The translations under genes were made by a program, and so were the position numbers. This document shows, piece after piece, positions 48,125-59,000 of a stretch of 64,000 nt of DNA; position 1 is the first letter of the stretch, and every line of letters starts with the position of its first letter. The notes beneath the pieces were generated by a model, which was given only the letters and a program-made list of their open reading frames with translations, was not told where the DNA came from and made no database searches. Origin of the DNA: Hoeflea sp. (GTDB taxonomy: Bacteria; Pseudomonadota; Alphaproteobacteria; Rhizobiales; Rhizobiaceae); contig JAHRFE010000026.1 in assembly GCA_019084245.1 (NCBI GenBank), forward strand, positions 186,001 through 250,000, written 5' to 3'.

Positions 48125-49017
48125 CGGATTTCCTCAAAACAGTAATAGGCGCCCTGACCCGGCGCAGGATCGACCACCAGCTTTCCGGCAACCTGGCGGA
48201 CGGGCACGTCGTTTTTCAAAAGCAGCGCCGACAGCGCCTGCAGGTCACTCACATGAAAGACCACGGCGCGGCCGATAAGGCCGCGCTCGCGCGAATCTCC
48301 GGTGTCAACGCCCAGATGGGTATCCATGCCGGCCTTGTTGTAGACGGTGATGGCAGCGCCCTCGAGCGCGATGGTCATGCCGAAGGAATTGGCGTCGACC
48401 TCTCGGTTGCAGGCAAGCTCCTGCAGGAAATACTGGAAATCGGTCGGGTTTGGTTCCGACAGGATGATTTCCGAAATCCCGGTGACGCCATTGTCGTGCG
48501 TGGCCAGCGCCGAACGGTCGCTCGGGGGCACGTTGATGCGCTCGACGGCGAAGGCGAAGAAATCCGGGCTGCGCAGGTCGGCGGTGAACGCCAGCTTGAA
48601 GCTCGGGGTCACTTCCGAGCCGTCGGGCAGCTTCATCGGCCGGGAGAATTCGAGCATCTCGCCGCCCGACATGCCGAGTTCGATGAACCTTGCGTGGTCA
48701 GCCGCGGCGTCCCTGGAGCCGACAACCGCCGCGCTGAAGCCGGTGTCGCCACGGCGGAAGCGGTAGGCCTGGTCGCGGGCGACGAAGACATTGCCGGCCC
48801 GCGCCGCCTCTTCGCACTCCTCGCGCTGGGCAATCGCCAGCGGTTCGAGATAGGTGCCATCGGCGAAAAAGACGCAGGCATTCTCGGTGCCGAACGGATG
48901 GCGGGCTTCGGCAGCGATGGTGAAGCCCAGGCTCATGTGCCGGGCGCGGGTCGTCTCGAGATCCTCGACCGGCAGCACAAGATGATCGAGGGGGCGGCGG
49001 GTGCGCGGTGAGGCCAT
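48121..49017 (-). CDS. VOC superfamily (glyoxalase-like) protein
   Basis: 298 residues from the ATG at 49017. It opens RRPLDHLVLPVEDLETTRAR and reads HPFGTENACVFFADGTYLEP, the N-terminal half of a glyoxalase-like domain, and a second module starts near residue 165 (GISEIILSEPNPTDFQYFLQ). The metal-ligand pattern is incomplete, so the reaction is unclear. Related proteins are usually annotated glyoxalase-like. Co-translated with kdsA through a 4-nt overlap. Confidence 0.78.
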   Translation of the reverse strand: MASPRTRRPLDHLVLPVEDLETTRARHMSLGFTIAAEARHPFGTENACVFFADGTYLEPLAIAQREECEEAARAGNVFVARDQAYRFRRGDTGFSAAVVGSRDAAADHARFIELGMSGGEMLEFSRPMKLPDGSEVTPSFKLAFTADLRSPDFFAFAVERINVPPSDRSALATHDNGVTGISEIILSEPNPTDFQYFLQELACNREVDANSFGMTIALEGAAITVYNKAGMDTHLGVDTGDSRERGLIGRAVVFHVSDLQALSALLLKNDVPVRQVAGKLVVDPAPGQGAYYCFEEIR

Positions 49018-49199
49018 CGCTGAGTTACTCCGTTTGGCCCTCCCCTTACCAGCAAGCCCGGAAGGGGCGCAACCGCGATCAGCAGGCCGTGGGGCGGGCC
49101 CTTGCGGGACAACGGGACGCAAGCGCGAAAACGGCGACGGCCTTGCGGGAATCGCGCCCGCGCGGTATTGGGTTAACCGGCTGTAAACGGGAGCTTGCC

Positions 49200-50072
49200 T
49201 TGACCGGACCTTTTGCCGGCGCGTTGCGGCGCTGCCGCTTGTTTTTCACCTTGATCATGGTGATGGGTGCGGTTTCGGCCTGCGCCACGTCAGGCAGTGG
49301 CTCCATCGAGGAGGTTGTCGCGCCGGTGGCGCCGACGACGGAGAAGTATGCGGCGATCGTGGTCGACGCCAAGAGCGGCAGGATGCTCTACGGCGCCAAT
49401 GCCAACGAGACGCGCTACCCGGCCTCGCTGACCAAGATGATGACGGTCTACATGCTGTTTGAAGCCATGGACCAGGGCCGCGTCAGCCGCACCGACCTGA
49501 TCCCGATCTCGCGCAACGCCGCAGCCCGCCCGCCCTCGAAACTGGGGCTGAAGGCCGGGCAGTCGATCCCGGTCGACACGGCGATCCGCGTGCTGGTGGT
49601 CAAGTCCGCCAATGACGTGGCGACCGCCGTGGCCGAATTCCTCGGCAACGGGTCGGAGGCCCGCTTTGCCGAGATGATGACCGCCAAGGCGCGGTCGCTC
49701 GGCATGGACCGGACAATTTTCAAGAATGCCTCGGGCCTTCCCGACCCGGGCCAGGTGACGACCGCCACCGACATGGCGCGGCTGTCGATCTCGCTGCGGC
49801 GCAATTTCCCCCATTACTACGGCTATTTCGGCCAGACCGAGGTCACCGTCGCGGGTACCACCATCAAGGGCCACAACAAGGCGATGGACATGATCCCCGG
49901 CGCCGACGGGCTCAAGACCGGCTACACCCGCGCCTCGGGCTTCAACCTCGCCACATCGGTGACGCAGGGCGGCAAGTCCGTCGTCGGCGTGGTGATGGGC
50001 GAGGACTCGGCTGCTATCCGCAATGCGCGGATGGCGCAGCTGATGTCGATGTATGTGAAGCGGGCGCAGTAG
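49200..50072 (+). CDS. D-alanyl-D-alanine carboxypeptidase (low-mass PBP), probable lipoprotein
   Basis: 290 residues from a TTG at 49200 with GGGAG upstream; earlier in-frame starts would overlap the divergent VOC gene. The N-terminus runs through a hydrophobic helix to a lipobox-like VSAC (MVMGAVSACATSG), suggesting lipid attachment rather than plain secretion. The serine-type motifs are all present: S-x-x-K in YPASLTKMMT, S-x-N in VVKSANDVA, and K-T-G in GLKTGYT. It trims the terminal D-Ala of peptidoglycan stem peptides. The C-terminal beta-rich domain of DacA/DacC is absent. Confidence 0.88.
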   Translation: MTGPFAGALRRCRLFFTLIMVMGAVSACATSGSGSIEEVVAPVAPTTEKYAAIVVDAKSGRMLYGANANETRYPASLTKMMTVYMLFEAMDQGRVSRTDLIPISRNAAARPPSKLGLKAGQSIPVDTAIRVLVVKSANDVATAVAEFLGNGSEARFAEMMTAKARSLGMDRTIFKNASGLPDPGQVTTATDMARLSISLRRNFPHYYGYFGQTEVTVAGTTIKGHNKAMDMIPGADGLKTGYTRASGFNLATSVTQGGKSVVGVVMGEDSAAIRNARMAQLMSMYVKRAQ

Positions 50073-50089
50073 CCAGGCATTGCCAGCCC

Positions 50090-50488
50090 TCAGGGCCCTT
50101 CGCAGGAAAGCCCCACCGGCGGTTCGTCCTCGACCTGCACCGTGCCAATCCTCAGCGGACGTGTGTCGTGATCGGCCAGGATCAGCCGGATGGCGGCCAT
50201 GCGTCTGGTCGCCTGATCATCCATCAGATCGATGCGGAAGACCTCGCCGTCATCATAGGCCTGGGCCAGAGTGACGATCTCGCCCTCGCCGGCCGGATCG
50301 GTGGTGAGCCGGCGTTCGCCGAGCGCGAGCGTGACGGCGAGCACATTCGGCACCGGCCCAGCGCCCAGCAGGATGTCGACGCCGGAATCGCCCTTCATGT
50401 CGGAACAGGATATCGACTGGGTGGCGTGGGCCGCGCCGGTCAGTGCCAAGGGCATGCAGAGCATCAGGGCAGCTTGATACAATTTCAC
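50090..50488 (-). CDS. Small secreted protein of unknown function
   Basis: 132 residues from a GTG at 50488 with AGGAG 6 nt upstream; longer in-frame starts upstream run into repeat DNA. Signal peptide to about residue 23 (ALTGAAHA), then a compact domain with two Cys (SISCSDMKG and, at the end, GLSCEGP) that could form a disulphide. Repeated acidic stretches such as FRIDLMDDQATRR are seen, but no known motif. It is convergent with the carboxypeptidase gene. Confidence 0.7.
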   Translation of the reverse strand: MKLYQAALMLCMPLALTGAAHATQSISCSDMKGDSGVDILLGAGPVPNVLAVTLALGERRLTTDPAGEGEIVTLAQAYDDGEVFRIDLMDDQATRRMAAIRLILADHDTRPLRIGTVQVEDEPPVGLSCEGP

Positions 50489-50594
50489 GGTCAGCTCCTT
50501 TCGGGCGCGGACAGCGGGCGATGGATGGTCTCCTCCCGCGCCTTGGTCGATTGTCTCAGTTTTCAGGTTTCCCGGCAAGCGGGTAACCGGACGG

Positions 50595-50648
50595 GCGCCC
50601 CCCTCATCCGGCCCTTCGGGCCACCTTCTCCCTGAGGGAGAAGGGAGA
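50595..50648. repeat. RIME-type half element
   Basis: CCCCTCATCC followed by two hairpins, GGCCC-TTC-GGGCC (50610-50622) and CTTCTCCC-TGA-GGGAGAAG (about 50625-50643). Same building blocks as the full element at 51295, and likely one half of it. Confidence 0.8.
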
Positions 50649-50756
50649 ACTGCCGCATGCGCCAATTCTCCCGCGCGGGCATTCCGCCGGGGTGATAGAA
50701 GAGAACTTCAGTCCGGAGGGCCGCACGCGGGCTTTGCCTTCGGAATTTGGTGTGTG

Positions 50757-50998
50757 CGGTGCATGGCAGGACCATGCACCGGGGTGGCGCAACGCGCGCG
50801 CGGCCCGAGATTTGCCGGATGATGTCCGCATCCGACAGGCGGTTGCCGTTGCCTTGCCGCTCCGGCCCGGACGAGGCCAGCAGGACAAGGGTTTGTACGC
50901 GTCCGGCACGAATCCCGTCGTCTGTTCGACGACCAAATCCGCCACAGGCCCGTCTCGCCGTCCCTACGCTGATCCCGCCAGATGGCGGAACCCGTAGG
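50757..50998. other. Hairpin-dense gene-free segment
   Basis: At least four hairpins in about 240 nt: CGGTGCATGG/CCATGCACCG (50757-50781, 10 bp perfect), CGGATG/CATCCG (50816-50834), GTCGTC/GACGAC (50917-50933), and a nested CCTACG[CCGCCAgaTGGCGG]CGTAGG (50963-50998). No open frame here has a ribosome site plus family resemblance. It may be a structured RNA or another mosaic repeat class. The rest of the 1.24 kb gap 50489-51726 holds the RIME elements at 50595 and 51295 and otherwise nothing I recognise. Confidence 0.45.
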
Positions 50999-51294
50999 CG
51001 AGGGCAAGTCCGGTGGCTGGCTTGGCCGGCCCCGAAGGTCCGGCTGCCAGCGGAGCACGCCGGCCTCCGCCTCCCCCTGGATCCCGCCGCACGTTACGAC
51101 GAGGCCAGGAGGCCTTCCTCCCGCCTGGACCGCACCGTCTGCGATCCATCCGGCGGCGGGAGTGACACAAGTTTGGCACGGGTGCGGAAGGCGGGGAAAA
51201 AGTCAGGGCGAAATTGGGATAAGGTGTTGGGATTGTTGGGGGTGGGTCGGGATTTTGTCCACGTTTTTGGGACGGCACGAGTGGCCAGCCGGCG

Positions 51295-51425
51295 TCCTCC
51301 CTTCTCCGTCCGGGAGAAGGTGGCTCGACGCGAGAGCGGCGGGACGGATGAGGGCGGGCCTCAGTGGGTGGACCCTCATCCGTCAGCTTCGCTGACACCT
51401 TCTCCCGGAGGGAGAAGGGAGGAAC
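51295..51425. repeat. RIME-type full palindromic element
   Basis: Mirror-symmetric mosaic. Outer hairpins CCCTTCTCC-GTCC-GGGAGAAGG (about 51299-51320) and CCTTCTCCC-GGA-GGGAGAAGG (about 51398-51418) flank long-range arms GACGGATGAGGG and CCCTCATCCGTC (about 51343-51354 and 51372-51384), then GTCAGC/GCTGAC. Classical rhizobial intergenic mosaic layout. Confidence 0.88.
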
Positions 51426-51726
51426 CCCGCGAGCGCCGATAGCCCCCGCGAGAAGGAAGCAGCTACAGCCCTTCGCCCCCCCGGCTTCCGCCGCCCTGCC
51501 CCTGCCCTCTGGACGAACAGGCCCCCATCTGCCAAAAGCCGGACGGGACGCGACTGCCGTTATTCATAGAACGGGGTCGGGCTGTAGATTGACGTCACGC
51601 AGCTGCCGCGAGGACACGCCGGCCGTCCTGTTTTCCCCGCTTGACGCCTCGTTGGAAATGTCTCGTTGCGGCGAGCCGCGCGCTTCTGGATGACGGCCGG
51701 AAAGAACCGGTGTTCCCCGCCCCGCC

Positions 51727-53157
51727 TCAAATCACCGGCCGGGCGCCCATTTCGTCCTCGCCATTGCCGGTGAGCAGGTCGGCATCCGGCTGCTGCTGCC
51801 GTTCGTCGTCGACCTTCTTGAGCACCGCTGGGTCAACCGCGGTGTCGGTGACCTGATCGGCCGGGGCCGGCTGCGGAGCCGCGGGGCTGCCGGGGGGAGT
51901 TTTGGCGGCAGGCTTCTTGCCTGCGCCCGGCTTCGGGCCGGTCCGGGTTTTCGCGCCCGTCCCCGTCGTTGCCTCCGCGAGATCGCCCAGCTGGCTGGCC
52001 GGGTCAAAGCGCAGCCGGTAGATCGGTTCGGGCAGCGCGAAGCCGGCGGTCTCCAGCGCCGTCTTGACGGTGCGGATCGCCTCGGAGCGGGCCTTGGCGT
52101 AGTCGGTCTCGGTCTGGTTGATCCAACCCGACACGCCAATCAGCACGTTGGAATCCCCCACCTTTTCAATCCACGCGCCAGGCTCGGGTTTTGGCAGCAC
52201 GAAGCCCAAGCCCGCCAGCGTGTCGTGGCAGATGGTGAGCGCCTCGTGCAGCGCGCTGTCGGCATCAATGCCGAGTTCAAAAGAAAAGCGGCGCTCGGGA
52301 TTGCGGGTATAGTTGATGATCGTGGCCTTGAACACGGCGGCATTGGGGATGCGGATGTGGTTGCCGTCAATATCCATCAGGATGGTGGCGCGCGAGGTGA
52401 GCCGGATGACATAGCCCTCCATCCCCTCGAGCGCGATGAAATCGCGCGGCTGGAACGGCTGGCGAATCGAAAGCAGGATCGAGGCGATGTAGTTTTCGAC
52501 CGTGTCCTTGACGGCAAAACCGATGGCGAGACCAATGATGCCGACGGCGCCGATCACGGTGCCCAGCACCGCGGTGGCGCCCAGGATATCGAGCGCCATC
52601 AGGGCACCGAGCATCAGGAAGGCGAGCCAGACGGTCTGGCGCAGCAGATCGGCGATGAAGGCATTGGGCGTGAGCCAGTTCCAGGGCTGGGTGCGGGTGG
52701 TGACGAACCAGCCGAAAAGCCCGATCATGAGCCAGACAAGGCCCGCCACCATCAGCAGTGGCAGGTAGTCGAGCGTCTGCCGCAGACGGTTTTCGAAGCG
52801 GCCGATGACGGGTTTGAGGCGCTCGGTGACCTCGGTCTGCTCGGTGAGCCGGTTCTCGATGGCGACGACGCCGGAAACGCGGTTGACCAGATCCTCGGCC
52901 CTCTGCGCCAGCACCGCCTCCTCGACCTGGCCGCTGAGCGTGACCACGCCGGAGGAGACCATCACCCGGATGCCGCCCAGGCCGTCGATCTCGCGGAAGA
53001 TGGTCTGGATGCGGCCGCGGATCTCGGAATCGGCAATGACTGCGTCGCCGATCTCGATGGCAGGGCCTGCGGGCGCCGGGACGTCCTGGGCGAACGTCTG
53101 GACGGAATGCCCCAGCATGAGGATGAGGCCCGTGATAAGAAGGCGGAGATGCCGCAT
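51727..53157 (-). CDS. MscS-family mechanosensitive channel with BON domain
   Basis: 476 residues from the ATG at 53157. Signal peptide (~1-24), a BON domain (~40-105; IRVMVSSGVVTLSGQVEEAV), three or more membrane helices (~130-235), and the pore-lining helix and beta domain of MscS (AVGIIGLAIGFAVKDTVENY, FIALEGMEGYVIRL, HIRIPNAAVFKATIINYTR). A ~75-residue Lys/Pro/Ala tail follows. It relieves osmotic downshock, and the BON domain may sense the envelope. It lies downstream of the repeat-rich gap and upstream of no obvious operon partner. Confidence 0.9.
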   Translation of the reverse strand: MRHLRLLITGLILMLGHSVQTFAQDVPAPAGPAIEIGDAVIADSEIRGRIQTIFREIDGLGGIRVMVSSGVVTLSGQVEEAVLAQRAEDLVNRVSGVVAIENRLTEQTEVTERLKPVIGRFENRLRQTLDYLPLLMVAGLVWLMIGLFGWFVTTRTQPWNWLTPNAFIADLLRQTVWLAFLMLGALMALDILGATAVLGTVIGAVGIIGLAIGFAVKDTVENYIASILLSIRQPFQPRDFIALEGMEGYVIRLTSRATILMDIDGNHIRIPNAAVFKATIINYTRNPERRFSFELGIDADSALHEALTICHDTLAGLGFVLPKPEPGAWIEKVGDSNVLIGVSGWINQTETDYAKARSEAIRTVKTALETAGFALPEPIYRLRFDPASQLGDLAEATTGTGAKTRTGPKPGAGKKPAAKTPPGSPAAPQPAPADQVTDTAVDPAVLKKVDDERQQQPDADLLTGNGEDEMGARPVI

Positions 53158-53261
53158 GCGAGAGGAGTCCTGGCCTGAGGGCTGCGGGGAACGGTTGGCG
53201 GCAGGGTAGCTTGAAGGTGGGGTAGCGGCCAAGGGTTTGTTTGGGGACGGCCAATGACGCG

Positions 53262-54149
53262 TTATATTCTTTCGTAGGTTCTCAATTCTGCTGGGCCGCG
53301 CGACAGCATGATCGGACGTTCCTTCCAAGTCTTGGTCGTCCATGTGCCGCCCATTTTACGAAGTGTGCGCTCCATGGGAGTATCAAAAGGCGGCTCACCT
53401 TTTTCCTCTTTCACAATGTCACCCCGATATGCTGGCAAGTATTCGGTAAAAAAGTAGAACTGACTTACGAAAATCTCATCAAAAAATGTCTGATAGGTGA
53501 CGTCACCATACACTTTGAGGGTGTGCGTCTCTCGCTTTTCGTATGCCTCCTTAATCGCAGCTCTGTCTTGTTCCTCGTGATGGCTGATCGAAAGATCGGC
53601 CCCGGAGTCCAGTGCGTTCCACCTGATGGCTTTCCGTTTATTCAGCTCTTCAAAATCGATACCCGAAGTACCTTGTTCATCCACTGCACACACGCAGCGG
53701 AACTCGTACCATTTTGCAGGCGTTTGCCCGGTGTTTTTCACCCATAAGCGAACATCGGGAAACCTCATTGCTTTCCCATTCCACCTTATTTCGGCGTTGT
53801 GGATGTTGACGTAAGCCCGTGTTTGATCCCGACCTACTTCGCGTGTTGCCCCCAATGTCTGGCGCACCAGCCATACAGCCCAGACGCTAACACCTGTCGC
53901 AACAATGGAAAGAAAAGCCATGATCCACTGTGCGTATGTATCAGTCGGAGAAGTGTAAGCCTCCCAAATGCTGGGCCTGATGACTGGATTATTTACCTCA
54001 GTTTCGTTACTAAGGGAGTGGCTATACCGGTCTTCCTGATAAGTCGGATTACGAAACCCCGGGAAAGACCAAACGAGAAAAAAGAGCGCGATCCCGACGC
54101 CTAATCCTAATCCAATCGCAAATCCCGTGCCCCAAGTGCGATTAGACAT
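53262..54149 (-). CDS. Two-TM membrane protein of unknown function, atypical composition
   Basis: 295 residues. TM1 (~8-28) and TM2 (~75-96) with a 45-residue loop, then a cytoplasmic or periplasmic soluble domain of ~190 residues (TRAYVNIHNAEIRWNGKAM, LWVKNTGQTPAKWYEF). Such proteins are frequent in alphaproteobacterial accessory regions, with no known role. The gene is visibly lower in GC than its neighbours and uses AT-ending codons, suggesting recent acquisition. It overlaps the small DUF6471-like frame upstream by 43 nt. Confidence 0.75.
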   Translation of the reverse strand: MSNRTWGTGFAIGLGLGVGIALFFLVWSFPGFRNPTYQEDRYSHSLSNETEVNNPVIRPSIWEAYTSPTDTYAQWIMAFLSIVATGVSVWAVWLVRQTLGATREVGRDQTRAYVNIHNAEIRWNGKAMRFPDVRLWVKNTGQTPAKWYEFRCVCAVDEQGTSGIDFEELNKRKAIRWNALDSGADLSISHHEEQDRAAIKEAYEKRETHTLKVYGDVTYQTFFDEIFVSQFYFFTEYLPAYRGDIVKEEKGEPPFDTPMERTLRKMGGTWTTKTWKERPIMLSRGPAELRTYERI

Positions 54150-54289
54150 TTTGGCATGAGGGCGGCAGTGAATTTCCCACAGCTTACCTTGGTCCTCAGG
54201 TTTTGTTCATATTCTTTGACGCCAATTGATTCCAGCCTTTCAACCAATTGTAAATGGCTGGCGTCCTGTCTTGCGAGTTTTACGCGCAA
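54107..54289 (-). CDS. DUF6471-like small protein, possibly N-terminally truncated
   Basis: 60 residues from a TTG at 54289. The sequence ARQDASHLQLVERLESIGV, followed by NLRTKVSCGKFTAALMPKCL and ending LRLD, follows the core of DUF6471 proteins. The usual first ~10-15 residues are not found; a stop lies about ten codons upstream in frame. It may be a relic or use TTG. Low GC, next to the atypical membrane gene. Confidence 0.4.
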   Translation of the reverse strand: MRVKLARQDASHLQLVERLESIGVKEYEQNLRTKVSCGKFTAALMPKCLIALGARDLRLD

Positions 54290-54384
54290 GTTATTGGTCT
54301 GAGGATGAAGAGATCAGTGACTTTTTGAGATGAAATAAAAGCACTAAAGCTCACACATGGAAGATTGCCCAGGGTGCAAGAGTC

Positions 54385-54470
54385 CCCCTCACCTGCAATT
54401 TCTAGCACTTAGCCTGCGGCTAAGATGCTGAAATTGCTTCCTCTCCCACAAGGGTAGAGGGAGAAGCCGT
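54385..54470. repeat. RIME-type palindromic element downstream of pyrG
   Basis: A long interrupted hairpin, GCAATTTC (54396-54403) with GAAATTGC (54431-54438), including inner arms AGCA/TGCT and TAGC/GCTA, is followed by CTCTCCC ... GGGAGAAG. The same palindrome class occurs between genes across rhizobia. Confidence 0.75.
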
Positions 54471-54519
54471 CGCGCCTCCGCCCAAGTGGCCGCGGGTCTT
54501 TGTTGGACGCGGAACTTGT

Positions 54520-54548
54520 ACCAGTCAATCATTTCACGATTGACTGGT
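54520..54548 (-). terminator. Hairpin directly after the pyrG stop
   Basis: Perfect 11-bp arms ACCAGTCAATC / GATTGACTGGT with a 7-nt loop, starting 2 nt beyond the pyrG stop codon. No T-run follows, so termination may need Rho, or the hairpin protects the 3' end. Confidence 0.55.
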
Positions 54549-54550
54549 AT

Positions 54551-56206
<1,656 letters not shown>

Positions 56207-56289
56207 TCAGATCTGTGATTCCACCACCCCAAAAAGCCCGGGCGGCGATTTTTCGGTGCATAACGGTGAAACCGCCATGAAACCGGCAT

Positions 56290-56328
56290 GAAAAAACCGG
56301 CGGAGGCGAGGCTCGCCATCCGCCGGTT
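56290..56328 (-). terminator. Intrinsic terminator of secG
   Basis: Ten-bp perfect arms AACCGGCGGA / TCCGCCGGTT with an inner GGCGAG/CTCGCC stem; on the minus strand it runs into six T. It begins 15 nt after the secG stop. Confidence 0.9.
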
Positions 56329-56343
56329 GATGCGTATCCAGTC

Positions 56344-56739
56344 TTACTGACCGGACGGGACGTCGGAGCCGGGAACGACCGGGGCCGCGGGAATATCCGT
56401 GCCGGTCGCAGGCGTCTCGGCGGGCGCCGGAGCCTGGCTGCCGCCAAGCTGGTCGAGCACGCCCGAGCCGGAGCCGTCGGTCTGCACCGGGATCCGGTCG
56501 AGAATGTCGGTCGGGCTGTCGCCGTAGCGGGCGAGGATGCCCAGCGCCAAGGAGGTTACGAAGAAGGCGGCCGCGAGAATGGCGGTGGTGCGGGTCAGCG
56601 CATTGGCCGCACCGCGGGCCGACATGAAGCCGGAGCCGCCGCCGATGCCAAGCCCTCCGCCTTCGGAACGCTGGATCAGCACGACGCCGACAAGCGCCAG
56701 CACGATCATGAGATGAATGACAATCAATACGGTTTGCAT
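56344..56739 (-). CDS. secG: Preprotein translocase subunit SecG
   Basis: 131 residues. TM1 begins at the start (TVLIVIHLMIVLALVGVVLI), then the conserved loop QRSEGGGLGIGGGSGFMSAR, and TM2 (~50-70). The ~55-residue Pro/Ala/Gly tail is longer than in Escherichia coli SecG, as usual in alphaproteobacteria. It assists protein export as part of SecYEG. It lies downstream of tpiA in the same orientation. Confidence 0.93.
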   Translation of the reverse strand: MQTVLIVIHLMIVLALVGVVLIQRSEGGGLGIGGGSGFMSARGAANALTRTTAILAAAFFVTSLALGILARYGDSPTDILDRIPVQTDGSGSGVLDQLGGSQAPAPAETPATGTDIPAAPVVPGSDVPSGQ

Positions 56740-56869
56740 CGGGGTTCTTTCCTGCCCTTGAAGGGCGCAATCAAAGTCCGGTTTGGCGGCTCTTTACACG
56801 AGGGCCGCCCGCTTTCCAAGTGCCGACTGGGCCAAAGGCCCGCGCCAATTGGTCAATTCAGGCGCAATC

Positions 56870-57640
56870 TCAGCCAAGAAGCCCGCGACAAGCCTTACAG
56901 ATGGCGAGGAAGTCGGCCGCTTTCAAGCTGGCGCCGCCGATCAGCGCGCCATCGACATGGGGGACACCCAGAAGCTCGGCCGCGTTGTCGGGCTTGACCG
57001 AACCTCCATAGAGAAGCCGCATCGAGGCCCCCTCGCCTGCGAACCGCTTGACCATCTCGGCGCGGATAAAGCCATGCGCCTCGGTCACGTCGGCGACGGT
57101 GGGCGTGAGACCGGTGCCGATGGCCCAGACCGGCTCGTAGGCTATGACCGTGTCTTCTGCGGTCGCGCCCTCGGGCACGGAGCCCGCGAGCTGGTGGCCC
57201 AGCACATCGAGCGTGGCGCCGGCCTTGCGCTCGGCCTCGGTCTCGCCGATGCAGATGATTCGGACGAGGCCCGCCTGTTTGGCGGCTTCCGCCTTGGCGC
57301 GGACGGTGGCGCTGGTCTCGCCATGCAGCGTGCGGCGCTCGGAATGGCCGACCAGCACATGGGTGCCAAGGCAATCGGCGATCATTTTCGCCGAAATGTC
57401 GCCGGTGAAGGCGCCGCTTTGTTCCGTGTGGCAATCCTGCCCGCCGATCGACAGCGGGCTATCGTCCGCGAGCGCGGTGGCCACATAGAGAAGCGTCGCA
57501 GGCGGGCAGATCAGCGCGTCGATGCGGTCGGCGAGGTCCGGACCCAGGCCAGCCGCGATCGCCTTGATCTGGTCAAGGCTCTCGCGCGTGCCGTTCATCT
57601 TCCAGTTGCCGGCCACGAGCGGGCGAATGTCAGGTGTCAT
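56870..57640 (-). CDS. tpiA: Triosephosphate isomerase
   Basis: 256 residues from the ATG at 57640, with GGGGAA upstream. It interconverts dihydroxyacetone phosphate and glyceraldehyde 3-phosphate. [11 protein letters not shown] holds the active-site Asn/Lys, VGHSERR the His, [11 protein letters not shown] the Glu, and [15 protein letters not shown] the phosphate loop. The first ~30 codons and the promoter region exist a second time, degenerate, at 60611-60762. Confidence 0.97.
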   Translation of the reverse strand: MTPDIRPLVAGNWKMNGTRESLDQIKAIAAGLGPDLADRIDALICPPATLLYVATALADDSPLSIGGQDCHTEQSGAFTGDISAKMIADCLGTHVLVGHSERRTLHGETSATVRAKAEAAKQAGLVRIICIGETEAERKAGATLDVLGHQLAGSVPEGATAEDTVIAYEPVWAIGTGLTPTVADVTEAHGFIRAEMVKRFAGEGASMRLLYGGSVKPDNAAELLGVPHVDGALIGGASLKAADFLAICKACRGLLG

Positions 57641-57710
57641 CGGAATTCCCCGGTTTGGTATGGATGGACAGGGCTTAGCAGACGGGGCGCGGTTTGCAAA
57701 CGGTGGGGGC
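57558..57710. repeat. Direct repeat copy A: tpiA 5' end and upstream region
   Basis: Aligns with 60611-60762 in the same orientation at high identity, covering about 27 codons of tpiA and about 70 nt upstream, including TTAGC(A/G)GACGGG and GCGGTTTGCAAA. Similarity may continue weakly for some 30 nt to the right. Confidence 0.88.
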
Positions 57711-57916
57711 GCGGCTCGCCATTTCCGGGACCGGCCGGAAAACAGGCGTAGCCTGTCCATGCATCCGCATCTTTCGTTGAATTACGGATCGCCCGATATG
57801 CTGTATAGTTGGGCACTTGCTCGCGCACTGCCTGTCTGGCAACCCCGCCACGATTTCGTTCGGTCTCGAAGCTTGTGATAGAGTCGCGCGTGCTGGTACT
57901 TGGCTGGTGAGAACAA

Positions 57917-58897
57917 ATGAAGCCGATCCATGATCATATAGACAAGGTGCTGGCGGCGTCGCATTCCGCCTCCGGCTCGGCCAAATCCCGGCTTGTAGCG
58001 TCCTGGCGGCGGTCGATCACGGTGCACGGGCTTGATCCGGGACAAGATACGCTCATTGACCGGATCGATGAGGCCGCGCTGTTGCGCCGGCGCCAGGAGA
58101 TGGAACGGTTCCTCCTGGTCGCCGCGCCCAAACTCGATCAGCTCTTCGGCCTCGTCGGGCAATCGGGCTGCGCGGTCATGCTCTGCGACAGCGAGGGCGT
58201 GGTTCTCGATCAGCGATGCAATGACGCCGATCGCGGCGCCTTTCAAAGCTGGGGCCTCTGGGAAGGCGCGAACTGGTCTGAAGCAGCGGTCGGGACCAAT
58301 GGAATTGGCACCTGCCTGGCCGAAAACCGCCGCGTCATCATTCATCAGGACGAACATTTCCTCGCGCGCAATACCGCGATGAGCTGCATGGATGCGCCTA
58401 TCTACGGCCCGGAGGGAGAACTGGTCGGCGCACTGGATGTGTCGTCGGCGCGATCCGACCAGACCGAGGCCTTCAATCGTCTGATTGCCGCGATGATCGC
58501 GCAAACCGCCAGGCAGATCGAGGCAGACACTTTCCGCGCGGCCTTTCCCAATGCCCGCATCCTGCATGCCGACGCCGACGATACCGAGGCCGCGACCCTG
58601 CTGGCGGTTGATGGGGATGACATTGTTGTCGGCGCAACGCGAGGCGCGCGTAAGGCATTTGGCATGTCGGCCACCGGCCAGATCACTCCGGTTCCGGCGT
58701 CCGACCTGTTCGGGCGCAAGGATGGCTTGCGCGGATTCGAAAAGGCCGAGCGCGCGGCGCTGATCCGCGCGCTGACGCGCACCGGCGGCAATGTCTCGAA
58801 GGCCGCGCGCGACCTCGGTGTGGGCCGCGCCACACTGTATCGCCGCATGAAACGGCTTGGCATCGGCGAAAACGCCGAAGTTCTGTCTCACCTCTGA
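57917..58897 (+). CDS. GAF-Fis regulator, AcoR-like without sigma-54 domain
   Basis: 326 residues. The N-terminal part of AcoR-type activators is present ([15 protein letters not shown]), a GAF sensor follows (~70-210; [20 protein letters not shown]), and a Fis-type HTH closes it (~280-318; [29 protein letters not shown]). The AAA+ sigma-54 interaction domain (GAFTGA) that belongs between them is missing, so it cannot act as a classical enhancer-binding activator. It is followed 103 nt later by the aldehyde dehydrogenase gene, its likely target. Confidence 0.86.
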   Translation: MKPIHDHIDKVLAASHSASGSAKSRLVASWRRSITVHGLDPGQDTLIDRIDEAALLRRRQEMERFLLVAAPKLDQLFGLVGQSGCAVMLCDSEGVVLDQRCNDADRGAFQSWGLWEGANWSEAAVGTNGIGTCLAENRRVIIHQDEHFLARNTAMSCMDAPIYGPEGELVGALDVSSARSDQTEAFNRLIAAMIAQTARQIEADTFRAAFPNARILHADADDTEAATLLAVDGDDIVVGATRGARKAFGMSATGQITPVPASDLFGRKDGLRGFEKAERAALIRALTRTGGNVSKAARDLGVGRATLYRRMKRLGIGENAEVLSHL

Positions 58898-59000
58898 GAC
58901 ACTTTGCATCCGCTGCGGTTTCCAAGGGGAAGACAGCGCCGCTGAGCCTCGTCATCTTCCCGCATCCCCGGCGGAGGGCCGGGATGATGAGGAGGATAGC

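Noticed and set aside
50489-51726. Several 60-230-codon frames in the repeat-rich gap
   Set aside because: They run through palindromic repeats in several frames on both strands, lack ribosome sites and have no family match.
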